64,000 nucleotides of DNA, taken from positions 1,617,076-1,681,075 of the forward strand of contig JAOWBW010000162.1 in assembly GCA_026119855.1 (NCBI GenBank), given 5' to 3'. The notes beneath the pieces were generated by a model. It searched no databases. It had not been told where the DNA came from and was given only the letters and a program-made list of their open reading frames with translations. Both the position numbers and the translations under genes were made by a program. This document shows, piece by piece, positions 33,084 to 45,400 of this stretch. The DNA comes from Campanula takesimana. Taxonomy: Eukaryota > Streptophyta > Magnoliopsida > Asterales > Campanulaceae. Positions within the stretch are counted from its first letter, which is position 1, and every line of letters starts with the position of its first letter.

Positions 33084-33369
33084 TACTCCCTCCGTCCCAC
33101 TAGAAGTGAGACTTCTTTCCTTTTTGGGCCGTCCCACTTAAAGTGAGACTACCCAAAATGGAAATATTTTAATATACTTATATTCATCATTCCCCACTAT
33201 TTAACCCCACTCATTCTCTCTCTTCATTTTCCACCACTCATTTTATCCAACCAACACCACTATTTACCCCACTCATTCTCTCTCTTCATTTTTTACCACA
33301 TATATATCACTTTATCTTAAATATCGTGCCCACTCCTCTAGTCTCACTCTCAATGGGACGGAGGGAGTA
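33084..33369. mobile_element. Stowaway MITE
   Basis: CTCCCTCCGTCCCACTAGAA at the left; CTCAATGGGACGGAGGGAG at the right; TA flanks. Confidence 0.9.
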
Positions 33370-33454
33370 AATAAGAACATACTCCCCCCCCCCCCTCTTC
33401 TAAGTACTTTTGTTATTTTAGAGTTGTGCACATATTAAAAATATAATTAATATA

Positions 33455-33755
33455 TACTTCCTTTATTTCGGAGTATATGTCCACCCTTTCATTTACATGG
33501 AGATTAAAAATAGGTGGAAGTGATGTGAGTATTATGAGTATAAAAGTAAAGTAAGAGAGAGAGTGAGTGGGAGGGAATAATAAATTGATTGGTGTTGTGA
33601 ATATAAAAATAAAGTAAGAGAGAGAATGAGTGAGAGGAATAGTAAAGATTTTTTGCCATTATTTGAAGTGAACATATACTCTACTCTACTGTGAGACGAA
33701 CTAAAAGACGAACTAAAAAGGAAAGGTGGACATATACCCTGGGACGGATGGAGTA
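33455..33755. mobile_element. Stowaway MITE
   Basis: CTTCCTTTATTTCGGAGTAT at the left pairs with ATACCCTGGGACGGATGGAG. The interior has a partial duplication of the AGTAAAGTAAGAGAGAG block. Confidence 0.75.
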
Positions 33756-33882
33756 TGAAGTAGACTAAATTACCCATAAAACATTTCAATTATTTAAGTG
33801 AATATTTAATAACGAGTTAACGACAACTACTTTATCATAAATAAGTATATTTGATAAACAATGTTAAAAATGCTTAAACAAT

Positions 33883-34120
33883 TACTACGTCTGTTCCAGA
33901 GTAAGAGTCCTACCTCTCAAATGCACAAAATTAAGAAATGATTGAAGTGATTTTAAGTGTTGTGAGTGTAAAAGTAAAGTAAGAGAATGACTGGGAAGAA
34001 ATAGTAAGTTGATTGGTGTTGTGAATATAAAAGTAAAGTATAAGAGAGAATGAGTGAGATGAATAGTAAAGATTTCTTGCCATTTTAAGAATGAGACTCT
34101 TACATTGGGACGTACCAAAA
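33883..34120. mobile_element. Degraded Stowaway MITE
   Basis: CTACGTCTGTTCCAGAGTAA is at the left; GACTCTTACATTGGGACGTA is at the right without the terminal GGAGGGAG. The right boundary is approximate. Confidence 0.6.
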
Positions 34121-34397
34121 TAGAAAATAGATAGTACAAATTTGAACTCCTTAAACTACAAATTATTTAATTATTTAGAGAGTGATATAATAAATGTTTT
34201 TTCTAAGGGTTAGGAGTTAGGTCCCATTCCCATAGGTGGTTTTCACGTGGTGGGGCTGTGGAGTGGAGGCAGTAGTGAAGTCTTTTAGATAGAAAAGGGG
34301 CAATCATCAATAATGCTCACACACACGAGAGCTTGCAGTTGCACAACTCCTACTGAGTAGCTAATTAATTGCATTAAAAGGCCGGGGCCTCCAAATA

Positions 34398-34568
34398 GAG
34401 ACCAGATCTCTTGTACCTATCCGGTGTGCTATTTATGTGCTCAATGTGATCCGACCGTTAATATGTTTGAATAATATTAATAAAATGTTAATTTTAAAAA
34501 CTGTGAACCGTTGGATCACTTTGGGCACATAAAGTGGCACACCGGATGGGCACAGAAGATCTGCTCTC
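34398..34568. mobile_element. Mutator-like MITE with 9-bp TSD
   Basis: The 9-bp duplication CTCCAAATA lies at 34389-34397 and 34569-34577. TIRs GAGACCAGATCTCTTGTACC and, on the right, CACAGAAGATCTGCTCTC pair imperfectly, followed by ATCCGGTGTGC against GCACACCGGAT. The element is 171 bp and non-coding. Confidence 0.85.
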
Positions 34569-34628
34569 CTCCAAATAACTGTTCATGTATTCAATCCCAA
34601 TCATTAGGCTCTCAGGGGTTAACTGAAT

Positions 34629-34803
34629 GAATAATACTAGGGGCACAAAAAACTTATAAAATCTTGCTAACAAAATTTTAGGTGTAATGATTTTATTGGT
34701 GTTTTTAATTAGAGTGTGGCGGGTCTATTATCGATGCAACCAATAAAATATCGCCACCTCATCTTGTGAGCAAGATTTTGTAACCTTATTTTGTGCCCCT
34801 AGC
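34629..34803. mobile_element. MITE with CTAGGGGCACAAAA ends
   Basis: CTAGGGGCACAAAA at the left and TTTTGTGCCCCTAG at the right are perfect inverted repeats. Further pairing is AAATCTTGCTAAC against GAGCAAGATTTTG. The target duplication is not clear. Confidence 0.7.
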
Positions 34804-34887
34804 ATTTCTCTAACAGAATTGTTCATTTCTTTTAAAAATATAAATAACAGAATCTAAATGAATGTTCACTTCTATTTTAGTTTTATA

Positions 34888-35157
34888 TACTCCCTATGTC
34901 TCAAAATAGATGTCGTTTTGGAGTGTTTCACACATATTAAGAAATGTCATTAATGTATGTAAAAAAGTCCGAAATACCCCTAAAGTAATTCAACTACCTA
35001 TGTAATTAAATGGTTAGGTAAGAAATAGTTCACTATCATTTATTAAGGGTATAATTGGTATAGAGCAATAAAAAAGCTTTGAAAATGGTGAAACGACAAG
35101 TATTTTGAGACAAAATTTAACTCCCAAAACGACATCTATTTTGAGACGGAGGGAGTA
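34888..35157. mobile_element. Stowaway MITE
   Basis: CTCCCTATGTCTCAAAATAG pairs with CTATTTTGAGACGGAGGGAG, TA flanks. Confidence 0.9.
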
Positions 35158-35273
35158 TTATTCAAATCTATAGTTACAAAATAGATGGTGAGAGTATTGC
35201 TACACACTCCATCACAAAAGACGTTTCACTGAAGATATATTTTGAAAATATTAGTACCTTTTATAAAATTCAA

Positions 35274-35276
<3 letters not shown>

Positions 35277-35335
<59 letters not shown>
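35277..35335. repeat. (TA)n microsatellite
   Basis: About 58 bp of uninterrupted TA. Confidence 0.95.
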
Positions 35336-35342
<7 letters not shown>

Positions 35343-35471
35343 ATGAAGCAACCGATGATAAATCATTTGAGAACAAAGTTTTTTTCTAAATTGACATTCA
35401 TTTTGGAGCCATCATCTTGTCTAAACAGACATTCAATTTAAAATACTAATTGGGGGTGGGGGCAATTGTTT

Positions 35472-36592
35472 GATTTTTTTTTCAAATAATTCCCTTTTGA
35501 ATCCATATATACCAGAATGACACTAGGAAAAATTTATGTACCAAAATAACCACTTTGAGAGAAATCGGCATTGGTAGTGCCGTTTTTAGTTTGAAGTCGG
35601 CATTGCCAATGCCGACTTTAGGCCATTTTTGAAACCCAATTTAAAAAAAAAAAAAAAAAAAACCCTAAAGTCGGCATTGCCAATGCCGACTTTAGGCCCT
35701 TTTTTTTTTTTTTTTTTTTTTCAAATTGGGTTTCTCACATTTATATTTATCTGCGGCAATACGAATTGGGGTTACCCTTCTGCGATCCGTTCTGTTCTGC
35801 TCGTGCGATTCATTTAGGAGTTAGGACTCCAGAGCAATTTTCTGTTGTTGTTTCTGACTAAGGAAAATATGGCACACTCAGTTACTAATCTTTTTTAGGT
35901 TCACAAAATCAATCTAACCAGAGTTACCCAAGATCAAAAAATAATTATGGCTAGTATACTTATTTGTTACACAATCATTGTGGAGGGTTAAATCAATTTG
36001 CAAATTCAGTTTCGTACTCCCTCTGTAATCTATATTTTGGGTTTCGAAAATTGGAGTTTATTCTCCAATAATCCAATTTAAAAAATTCAATTTGGAAATC
36101 TAGAAAGCAAAAGAAACAAAGTCCAATTTGCGAATTCAGTTTTTTAGAATTCCGTCGGTGGATCTGTGAAGCCGAGAAACATGCCCGAGTAGACGACGAC
36201 CTATCTGCTGCAGGAAGAATCACAAACGAGATTGATGGGAGTTTTGCGGCCGCAGGGTATTTTAAAAACGGGCGTTTTAATTTTTTAACCCCAATTCGTA
36301 TCGCCGGCAGATAAATATAAATGTGAGAAACCCAATTTGAAAAAAAAAAAAAAAAAAAAAAAAAGCCTAAAGTCGGCATTGGCAATGCCGACTTTAGGCC
36401 TTTTTTTTTTTTTTTTTTTTCAAATTGGGTTTCAAAAATGGCCTAAAGTCGGCATTGGCAATGCCGACTTCAAACAAAAAACGGCACTACCAATGCCGAC
36501 TTCTCTCAAAGTGGTCATTTTGGTACATAAATTTTCCCTAGAGTCATTCTGGTACATATGGATTCAAAAGGGAATTATTTGAAAAAAAATTC
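35472..36592. mobile_element. Mutator-like element with ~310-bp TIRs and internal palindromes
   Basis: The 9-bp duplication CAATTGTTT lies at 35463-35471 and 36593-36601. The terminal inverted repeats begin GATTTTTTTTTCAAATAATT and extend roughly 310 bp (to about 35780 and from about 36285). Inside each arm the palindrome made of AGTCGGCATTG and its complement CAATGCCGACT occurs twice, plus a partial copy (ATCGGCATTGGTAGTGCCG). The 500-bp centre is not obviously coding; GGAAGAATCACAAACGAGA and a NotI-type GCGGCCGC near 36246 give no family clue. Confidence 0.88.
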
Positions 36593-36651
36593 CAATTGTT
36601 TCATATTTAATTTTTATTTTTTTTCTGAAAAATGAAAAATAGACATTCATC

Positions 36652-36726
36652 CAGGGCAGGCCCAAGGGGGGGCGCCCGCCCAGGGCCCTTGCCGAGAGAG
36701 GGGCCCAATATTTTTATTGCATATGC

Positions 36727-36762
<36 letters not shown>

Positions 36763-37603
36763 ATGTATATGTATATATATATATATCTTTATTATGAAAA
36801 AAAAAAAAAAATTATCACTAATTCTTTCTTAAAGAAATTAAAAAAAAAATTAGCTGACACATTTTATTAGTTCATTTTAAGCAAAAGAGGCCCAAGAAAA
36901 AATACACAAAAAATGCCTATTTTATTTGAGAAAAATAATTAACCAAGGACAACTACATATATAACTTTTGGGGCCTTTATATTCCCTTATATTTGAGCCT
37001 TCATACTTTTGGGCCTTCATATTCCCTTATTTTAATAACTCAAAGAAAATTATTTTTTTCTTATGATAAATTTAAGTAGAAATGAAAACATCTTTGTAAG
37101 ACATGGATATGTATAATCTTCTTTGGAGTAATTTTTTTAGTCCTCATATTCTTATTATATTATTTTATTTTTGGTGAACATAATTTAATCTTATCTTTTG
37201 CAAGAGTTTCTAAGACTCTTTTATATATTTATTCAATATGTTCTTTTGTAAATTTTGAGACGTTATATGTACATTTTTTTCATCATGATTTTGTTGTACA
37301 TATTTTTTTCCTTTTATAATTTTAGTGGGTTTTCTATATTTTCTTACTATTTTTTATGATAAAAATTTATAGGTTTGATTATAACCTTTAATTTATCTGG
37401 TTTTTGCTAACTTCAATCTTACAATTATTTTATACTTAAATACAAATTCAATACAATTTAACACAAAAAAATAATTTTGCTAGTAAAAACAGGAGTTTTG
37501 AAGGGATTTTTTTTTTTATAAAAGACAGTTCATTATTTTAAAAAGAGAAAGGGTCCTTCATTGGACCTCGCCTAGGGCCCCAAAAAAGCTAGGAACGGCA
37601 CTG
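36652..37603. mobile_element. hAT-like element with 8-bp TSD
   Basis: The 8-bp duplication CATTCATC lies at 36644-36651 and 37604-37611. The ends are CAGGGCAGGCCCAAGG and CTAGGAACGGCACTG. Both subterminal regions have GGGCCC-rich blocks (CCAGGGCCCTTGCC, CCTAGGGCCCC). The AT-rich interior holds (TA)n(TG)n near 36728-36786. It lies just downstream of the CLF-like gene's stop. Confidence 0.8.
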
Positions 37604-37611
37604 CATTCATC

Positions 37612-38046
37612 ATATCATGGCAAAGGCGAACCCAAAATAAAATTTACACAATACATAAACTTGGGATTACAAACATGCTGCTATGATACTAAATCACCAT
37701 CACACAACAGAAGAGGACATAAGAACCGTCCTTGAACTTCCTATAAATGACACTAAACAACAATGTCAACAAAATTATGTCCTCAGTTTGCTTTCCTGCA
37801 CAAAATCTTGGTGCAAAGACGGCATTAATTCGCTGCGGCTTGAACATTACCCGGCTCGTTAATTACAATTCATTTTTTTTAATAAGCAATTGGCCTTAGA
37901 ACTCGGTAACCTCTCAACGGAGATGTACAGTGGCCTCTCTCTCTCTCTCTCTCTCCATCAAGAAAATGACTATAAGAACCTACTTTTTTTAAAAAGTAAT
38001 GATGCGCCTATATTAAAGAAAAGGGTACCTAAAAGAGAGTGTTTGC
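37612..38046 (-). other. 3' flank / likely 3' UTR of the CLF-like gene
   Basis: AT-rich sequence downstream of the stop at 38047, with a (CT)n tract at 37936-37954. No polyadenylation site is assigned. Confidence 0.5.
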
Positions 38047-39388
38047 TCAAGCAAGCTTTTTAGCCCGACCGGATGATGGTGCAGCAGTATCCTCTTTCTT
38101 GGAACCGGAGGCCTCAGGCTTCCTTGCCCAAGCAGGAGCTCTGTCCGCCTCGTAACGATAATCATAAAAGAGTTCTTCCCCAGCGCAGATTCGTTCTTTT
38201 GCAAATATCCCTACCCTGTGATCCCCAGCTACCATGATAACCTGTCCAATATTTGTAATCCATGAATGCAACTCAATGAATATGGCCACAATTGGTATTC
38301 GCATATTTTCACTTGAAATGGAAAACAGATTTTCTTTTTATTCTGCTTAAAAGAGTCCATGTTTAGAAGTCAAACATGCCAAGGATATAAGAAAACATCC
38401 CCCCTTAATATAAAGATTGAACTGGTTTTCCTAGTTACAAGTTTCCATGACTGATAAACTCAAAACTTGTATAATTCAACAACTTAGTTTTTCAAAGAGA
38501 TCAATAAATACTACTGCCTCCATCCTAGAACAAGAGTGTCCCTTCCAGTACATGCCATTTTAGGCATACGAACTTTACATATTTACTCTTTAGTGGGCGC
38601 TCCCATCACCTATAACTGTGCCCGATCAAAGGGGACTCTTATTTTAAAACAGAGGGAGAAATTTGGAAAGAAAAAAAAAATGGTCCATCTACCCTTGCTT
38701 TCAAGCTGGATAATTCAATGGATCCAACAGTGGGGAACTTCTATAGTATGGTTTGATGCGTTCCTTCAACTCTTTGGTTATCTAGGTCTAATATTCTTAT
38801 AAGCATCAATACAAATGTGTCGGCATACAAGAAATGATCGGTTGAGGAGTTATCTAGGTCTAATATTCTTATAAGCATCAATACAAATGTGTCGGCATAC
38901 AAGAAATGATCGGTTGAGGAATGTGACAGAGATGCGTATGCTACGATGGATGTGTGGCCATACAAGAAATGATCAGTTGAGGAATGAGGTTATCGAAGGG
39001 GGAAGTAGGAGTCACACCTATTTAAGATAAAATGAGGGAGAATCGCCTAAAAGGAGGTCTGGTCATGCGAGATGGAGACCAAGTGATGTATAGGTTAGAA
39101 GGCCCGAGAGTGGACAAGAGATAAGATATGGTGAGAGCTAGGGGAATGCCTAAGGAAACTTGGATAAGCGTGATTGAAAGCTTTATGAGTTTACTTGGAT
39201 TGGATGAAAATATGTCGTTGAAGAGGCCGGAGGGGAGGGCAAAAATTCAAGTGGGTGATGGAGTTTGATTTCTCTTTTCTTTTCTCCAATTTTTTCCCAC
39301 TTATTTCTTCTTTTAGATTTCTTCTTAACTTTCACATTTATTTTTCTTTTTAGTTTCCATTTTTATTTGTTCATATTTTTTTCTGTTC

Positions 39389-39436
<48 letters not shown>

Positions 39437-42400
39437 ATATATATATATATATATATACACACTCCCTCCGTCTCATTTTAAACTTCAAAAATTTCCATTT
39501 TGGTTGTCCCATTTTAAACTTCAAAACCTAAAAGGAAAGTTTTTTTTATACTATTTTATTTGTGGACCCTACATGTCATACTCACAACAATTATCCACTA
39601 ACTATTCTCTACCTCACTTTCTCTTTCATACCAAACCATTTACACTCACAACACAATACCTTTTTCACCCTTTTTCTTAATTTTTGCGCCCAACCATTTT
39701 TTGAAGTTTAAAATGGGACGGAGGGAGTATATATATAGTAAAACCTCTATAAAATAATAATGTCGGGATCGGTGAAATTTATTAATTTATAGAGTTATTA
39801 ATTTATTGATAAATTGATAAATATTAATTTAAAGAGTTTTAAGCCGATTCGACGAATTTCAGATTTCCGCATAAACTAAATTCATTGTATGTACATAATA
39901 ACTTGAAAGGCATTGGAAGTTGATCAAAACATTGAATTCATTGTACACAAGAAGAATATCTCTATTCAACGTATTCTTGAAACAAATTTGGTATATAAAA
40001 GGCGTGAAGACTTTAAAATATTCAACCATATCTTATACATTGCCTCTACACTAAATTGTAATAATTATTTTTCAATTTCTAAGAATTATTAATTTATCAT
40101 TTTAGGGGGGCTAAATTTATAAAGGGGTCTCCCGAAAAACTATTATCTTATTATTTTATCGATTTTTGTAATTTTTCAACTGGCCCGACTCAGGACCGGA
40201 CAGATTTATTATTTTAGAGAGTTTATTAATTTATCGAGTATTAAATTAAAGAGTTTCTACTGTATATATTCATTTTACTTCACCAAATTATTCCGACCTA
40301 TCTCTTATTTTGAATTACTTTTTTCTCACATCTTTACATTGATAACTACGTATGACGATTCATGTTAGCCGACCCCAAATCATTTTGGGACTAAGGTTTT
40401 GTTGTTGGTGGTGGTGCATCAATACTAATGAAGCTGCTTCCATAAGTATGAAAATAAGATCCAAAGAATGCAATCCTTAAGTGTGGCAGGTACCTTTGCA
40501 TAGCAATTTGGATCTGGAGAATGATTGGCGAACTTCAGTTTGTCACCCCTTCGATAAGCATCAAGAACATACTACAAATTGGAAACAGAAATGACAGCAA
40601 AAATAATCAGTCCAACTTTAAGTGTCAAATGATGGAACTTGAAGACAACAGAAGTCTGAATAACCAAAGAGAACAGACAACTTTACCTGATCATTAAGAT
40701 TGAAGAGAAATGACGAATTTTCACGATCATAGATCTTGCCCCGCTTGTCAGCTTCACGATGTGAGATCAGCTCTCCAGTGTACTCACCCAGGTACTCGTG
40801 TTTGGCTACGCTTTTCTGGAGAGGACTGAAAAGATTAGGCTCCAGCAAGAGAACGGCAAGCACATAAAAAAAGTCTCTTCAAAAGATACCTTTAAGAAAG
40901 CACCCCAACCAGATATGTCAGACCTTCCAAGCAAAACCTGTGCATCGATGAGTGAAGATGATATATTAGAATCAAATTGGCACATAGTATCAGTTTATTT
41001 TCACCATATATAATCCCGATTACAGGCCTGTGTTGTGGTTGCAGCCCAAAAGGACCAACCATTCGTAAAAGGCAGTTCAGAAAAAAGAAACAAATTCATC
41101 CTATACAAGAGATCTTAATGTATTAGGACAAAAAAAATTGTGTTGCTCTTGCTCGAAACCATCACTGTATTTCCCAGGCCAGAAATTATTCGAAAAATAG
41201 AAGAGGGGTACTTCTAAATGAAGCTATCAATGACAAATAGATCATTTTATTATTAACGGAAAGAAGGTTGAAAAAAACAATAAATGGGAGTGAGGCTCAA
41301 CTTAGAGATTTTATTTTGCACAGGATTGACATCTTTGCAAACGGACAACCTTTCAAGGTAAAAACTTCAGGAAAATTACAAGTGAAAAAAGACACAACTT
41401 GCATATTCATGGAAAATGAGTTAGGGGAGAAGACAAAGGGAGCAAAACATATTTACCCTTTGCTGTTGTTTGAGAAGAAGCTTCATATTCCTACATTCGT
41501 AATTATCACCTCTTTGGAAAGGAATCCCAAGAGTGCCATCACCACAGCTGCAAGATAAAGTGAAAAGGTTTTAATAGAATAAAAGAAAGGGGAAAGCAGC
41601 AACTCTTATAAGCAAATGAACAGCAAAATTAACAATCAGTTACAAAATCTTACCTAATCCAGCAATTTCGGCAAACATCTGGATCACATTCTCTGCCAGC
41701 AGCAAAACATGGGCATTGCCGACTTCTGCACTGGCTTTTGGCACAATGACACCCTCTAAAACGATTTTTGCAAGTCTTTGGACATCTATATGATATAGAT
41801 CATATTCGAAAAATAAAAGAGAACCATTATATCAAATAATTATACTCCTATATAAATTGTCAAGAGTTCAGAAGGGAACTAAGTGAATGGAGAGGCAGGG
41901 CATACCCACAGTACTTTTCACAGCAGGTCCCACTTACAAGGCAAGAACACTCCTTTCCACAGGCAGATTTACAGCCACATGGATTATACTGGCGACAAGG
42001 CACGTCTTTCTTGTCAGAGATACGTTTCTTCATTGAATTATATCCAGTAGACTTCCATGTATACTTTAAGCGGCGAACTCTACCTCTCCTACGTAGAAAT
42101 CTTGATCTTCTTCTAAGTTCAGAACCCTAATATGCATGTAATTATTTAAATAGAACTACTGAGATTAGATCTTAATTTATCAGACTCTAAAATCACAGAA
42201 ATAAGTATTGAAACACTAAAAATACTAACCATAACTTCGTTGCCATCAACTTTGGATAAGCCATCAATCAGAGAATCTGTGCCACCAACCCCTTGAGAAG
42301 ATAGCTTACTTTTGGCCTTCATGGCATAGTATACATCAGCACATGTTTTCATTCCATTCATAAGATTTCTGGCAATTAAACAACTGCAAGGACGATTGGA

Positions 42401-45400
42401 AATCACAAATTACAGAAAGAACGAAACACAAAAACTACAATATCTCTTTCTTAAAGCACGCCGAAAAGAAGATGCTTAAAGAGTTTCTAGTCAAAATACA
42501 CAACAAAGCTCGCTTCTTCCCCCAATTTGGGGTTGGCTACATGACTAGTCCATTCTTTCCAGAAAAACCTTTGGATAAACGAGAGTCTCATATCCTTCTT
42601 ACTTACAGAAGGGGAATCCAGTTTTGGTATACCCCTACCTCTAGCGTTATTAGAGTATTGATTTCGTCTTTCTTTTGTATAATACAATATGAATTATCTT
42701 CCAATTGCTTACCACCGTAAAATTAAAGCTACTGTCAACAAATTCACAAACAAATCCATGGATTAAATAATTAATCCATCTGCAGTGGCTCAAAATGCAT
42801 CACTCACCATCATAAGTTAAGTTGTACAAGTGGACTACACAGAGAAATGAAATGTGAAGCATCTAAACAGGACATGGTACTCCCATCATCATATTTGTGG
42901 AGTCCATAACTTATAGAACAGCTGCTCCCCATAAGAGAGTCCCAATGCTAATAATATACAACCTAAGGTGCTCGGACTCTTTGGTTCACCCCGCCGGACT
43001 CGTGTCGACAAGACTAAATTACAAGTGTCCGACACAATTATGGCGGGGTAAACCAAAGAGTCCGAGCACCACAGCATACAACTAAAGGGCAGCCCGGTGC
43101 ACGAAGCATCCCCACGTAGCGAGGGTCCGGGGAAGGGTCCCCACCACAAGGGTGGGATGTAGGCCAAGGCTCCCCTTCAATAAGCTTACAACTCCGAAGA
43201 CAATTTAACTTTGACTAGCCCGAGCTTAGACAGTTGAAGGAACTTTGTACGATAATTATTCTCTGGATTGGGTAATGTGAAAGTAACTGAAAAAAACATT
43301 AGAGGGTGATAGCTACCATGACACTGAATTTACTAAGAAACTTTTAAGTGAAATGTTATTAACTAAAATCACTCTTAAACATAATCATCTTGAACAAATA
43401 GGTATGAATTTGCAATCTTAGTTAATTGAATTGAACAAAAAGTTGAAGTTACTAACCTGTTCCTGCCAAAAATCTCCACACCTTTCTCGAACAGGGTTTT
43501 TTCTAAAGTTTTCCAACATTTAAAATCACTTACTTCATGTTTACAGATGTTCTCGTCCACAAACTCTTCTTTCTTCAAAGTTTCATCACAACTACTTACT
43601 GGCCGACCATTAATACCCTCCTTCGAAGACAAACTAGGAACTTCACCATCTACAGATTTATCACCACTTGGAGCAGGAGATCTCCTCCTAGACCTTCTAG
43701 TAATTGAAGATTTGACTTTCTGTGAAGATGAACTAGCATCTTCATTTTCTTTATGCGAACTAGGTCGAAGATTCATGTCCTTTGAGCCAAGACTTCCACT
43801 TGCCAGAGAATCAGAGTCAGATGCAGCTCCTTTCTTCTGCCTTTTCTTCACAATGAGTAGGACGTGCTCGGCAATACGCTTGCTGTTTCTTTGACGAGTA
43901 CCACATTTGTCAACAGGTTTACTCTTACGTGATTGAGAGTGAGGCATGCCATCTGTGCCTCTTGTATCTGATTCGCTGCTTTCATGCACATTTTTTGCAT
44001 TTGGTGAAGTCGTTTCTCTTTGGCTGGCCTTCAGTCTCTTTCTTAGAGATGGACCAGCAGATTTTTTCCTTGATATCATGGCGCCGTTACTCTCAGTTGC
44101 AGGAGCAACTATCATTTCATTATTAACCCCCAGAGAAGAAGTCAAGACATTATTCTCTGACATTAGGACCTGATATAAGTCAAAAAGAACATACGCAATT
44201 AGTTATTCAATCCAGATTGAGAAAGGCTGCTAACAAGAACAAGGTACGCAAACACCAAAAACAGGGGAGCAGAAGTATAAGCAATGTGCTAAATTGATAA
44301 GAAATGTTAGTGTAGCAGCTAAAATATGAAGCTTGACTGAAATGAAAAGTAGTATCTCATACTCTGATAGTACATTAAAAACAGCAATAAGAACTTAAAC
44401 AATTACCAGGCGATAACAGTTCGGACCACACGGTTCATTTTCTTCATTTGGGCAGTTCCATGGAAGTGGTTTTTCAGCCTAATTTAAAAAAGAAAAATCA
44501 AAAGAGAAGGTAAGGTCCTATGAATATACGCAACTTTAGCCACTGTTAAAAGATCTGACAAACTTACAGGAAATATAAGGTCCTGTGAACACCCATGTAG
44601 TTTACAGTCAAATACCTGCAGTAAATACAGATACAAAAGTAGAACAAGTTAAGGGGTGACTGTACAGGTCCAAACCAATGACAAAATAGAAAATTAAAAG
44701 GATAGATCTTACGAGACAACGACGGCAGAACAAATTGTCAAAAGAATCCAGAGCTGCATCAAGATCTTTATCAAGCAATAAATTTGGATTGAAGTCAATA
44801 TCCCTAGATGTAGATCCCCCTACATCATTCTCTCGGTTAATAAGGACTTCATATCTTGCCTGTATAAAATGTTGGATGATGGTTTATATCTCTGTAAGAC
44901 GAGCACAAAACTCGGGGAACAGCTGGATTGAAGCTTACACTATGACCAGTTTGAAAAAAAGATAATAAATGATACTCCCTCTGCCCCATAAAGATAGTCC
45001 CACTTTTTTAGTGGTTGATTTGATTGAAATCAAATTAAAGATTTAGGAAAGTTAGTTATCCAAATGAAATTCTAAAACTTGTTAATGATACACCTTTATA
45101 AGTACCACCAATAACAATTTTTAGATTTTCATTTTGGATAATAAACCTTTCCTTAATTAATCTATAGTACAAGTTCAATCGAATCAACCACTAAAAAAGT
45201 GGGACTATCTTTATGGGTAGGAGGGAGTATAGACTAGCATAACAAGATGATTCCCTGTAAGTGCATACCTTAAGTTCATTAGGTTTTCGAGACAGGCGCT
45301 GGGCCAGTACATCCAACACATCATCAGACAGGCCAAGCTTTTCTATTGTCATTCTATCAAAATAGGTTGAAGCAGCGTAAGATTGCAATATTATGATTCT

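Larger units (their letters stand above)
38779..40412 (+). mobile_element. RTE-type LINE 3' fragment in CLF intron 16
   Basis: On the plus strand, antisense to the gene, 38930-38990 reads EMRMLRWMCGHTRNDQLRNE, the conserved C-terminal tail of plant RTE reverse transcriptases, followed by further decayed coding sequence to about 39260. The 3' end is GACCCCAAATCATTTTGGGA then AAGGTTTTGTTGTTGG near 40373-40410. A ~70-bp piece is directly repeated (38779-38848 and 38850-38919). A Stowaway and other sequence interrupt it. Frames are broken by stops. Confidence 0.65.

Noticed and set aside
43547..44173. Plus-strand ORFs opposite CLF exon 9
   Set aside because: Antisense shadows of the real 713-bp minus-strand exon, which fits the CLF reading with correct splice sites.
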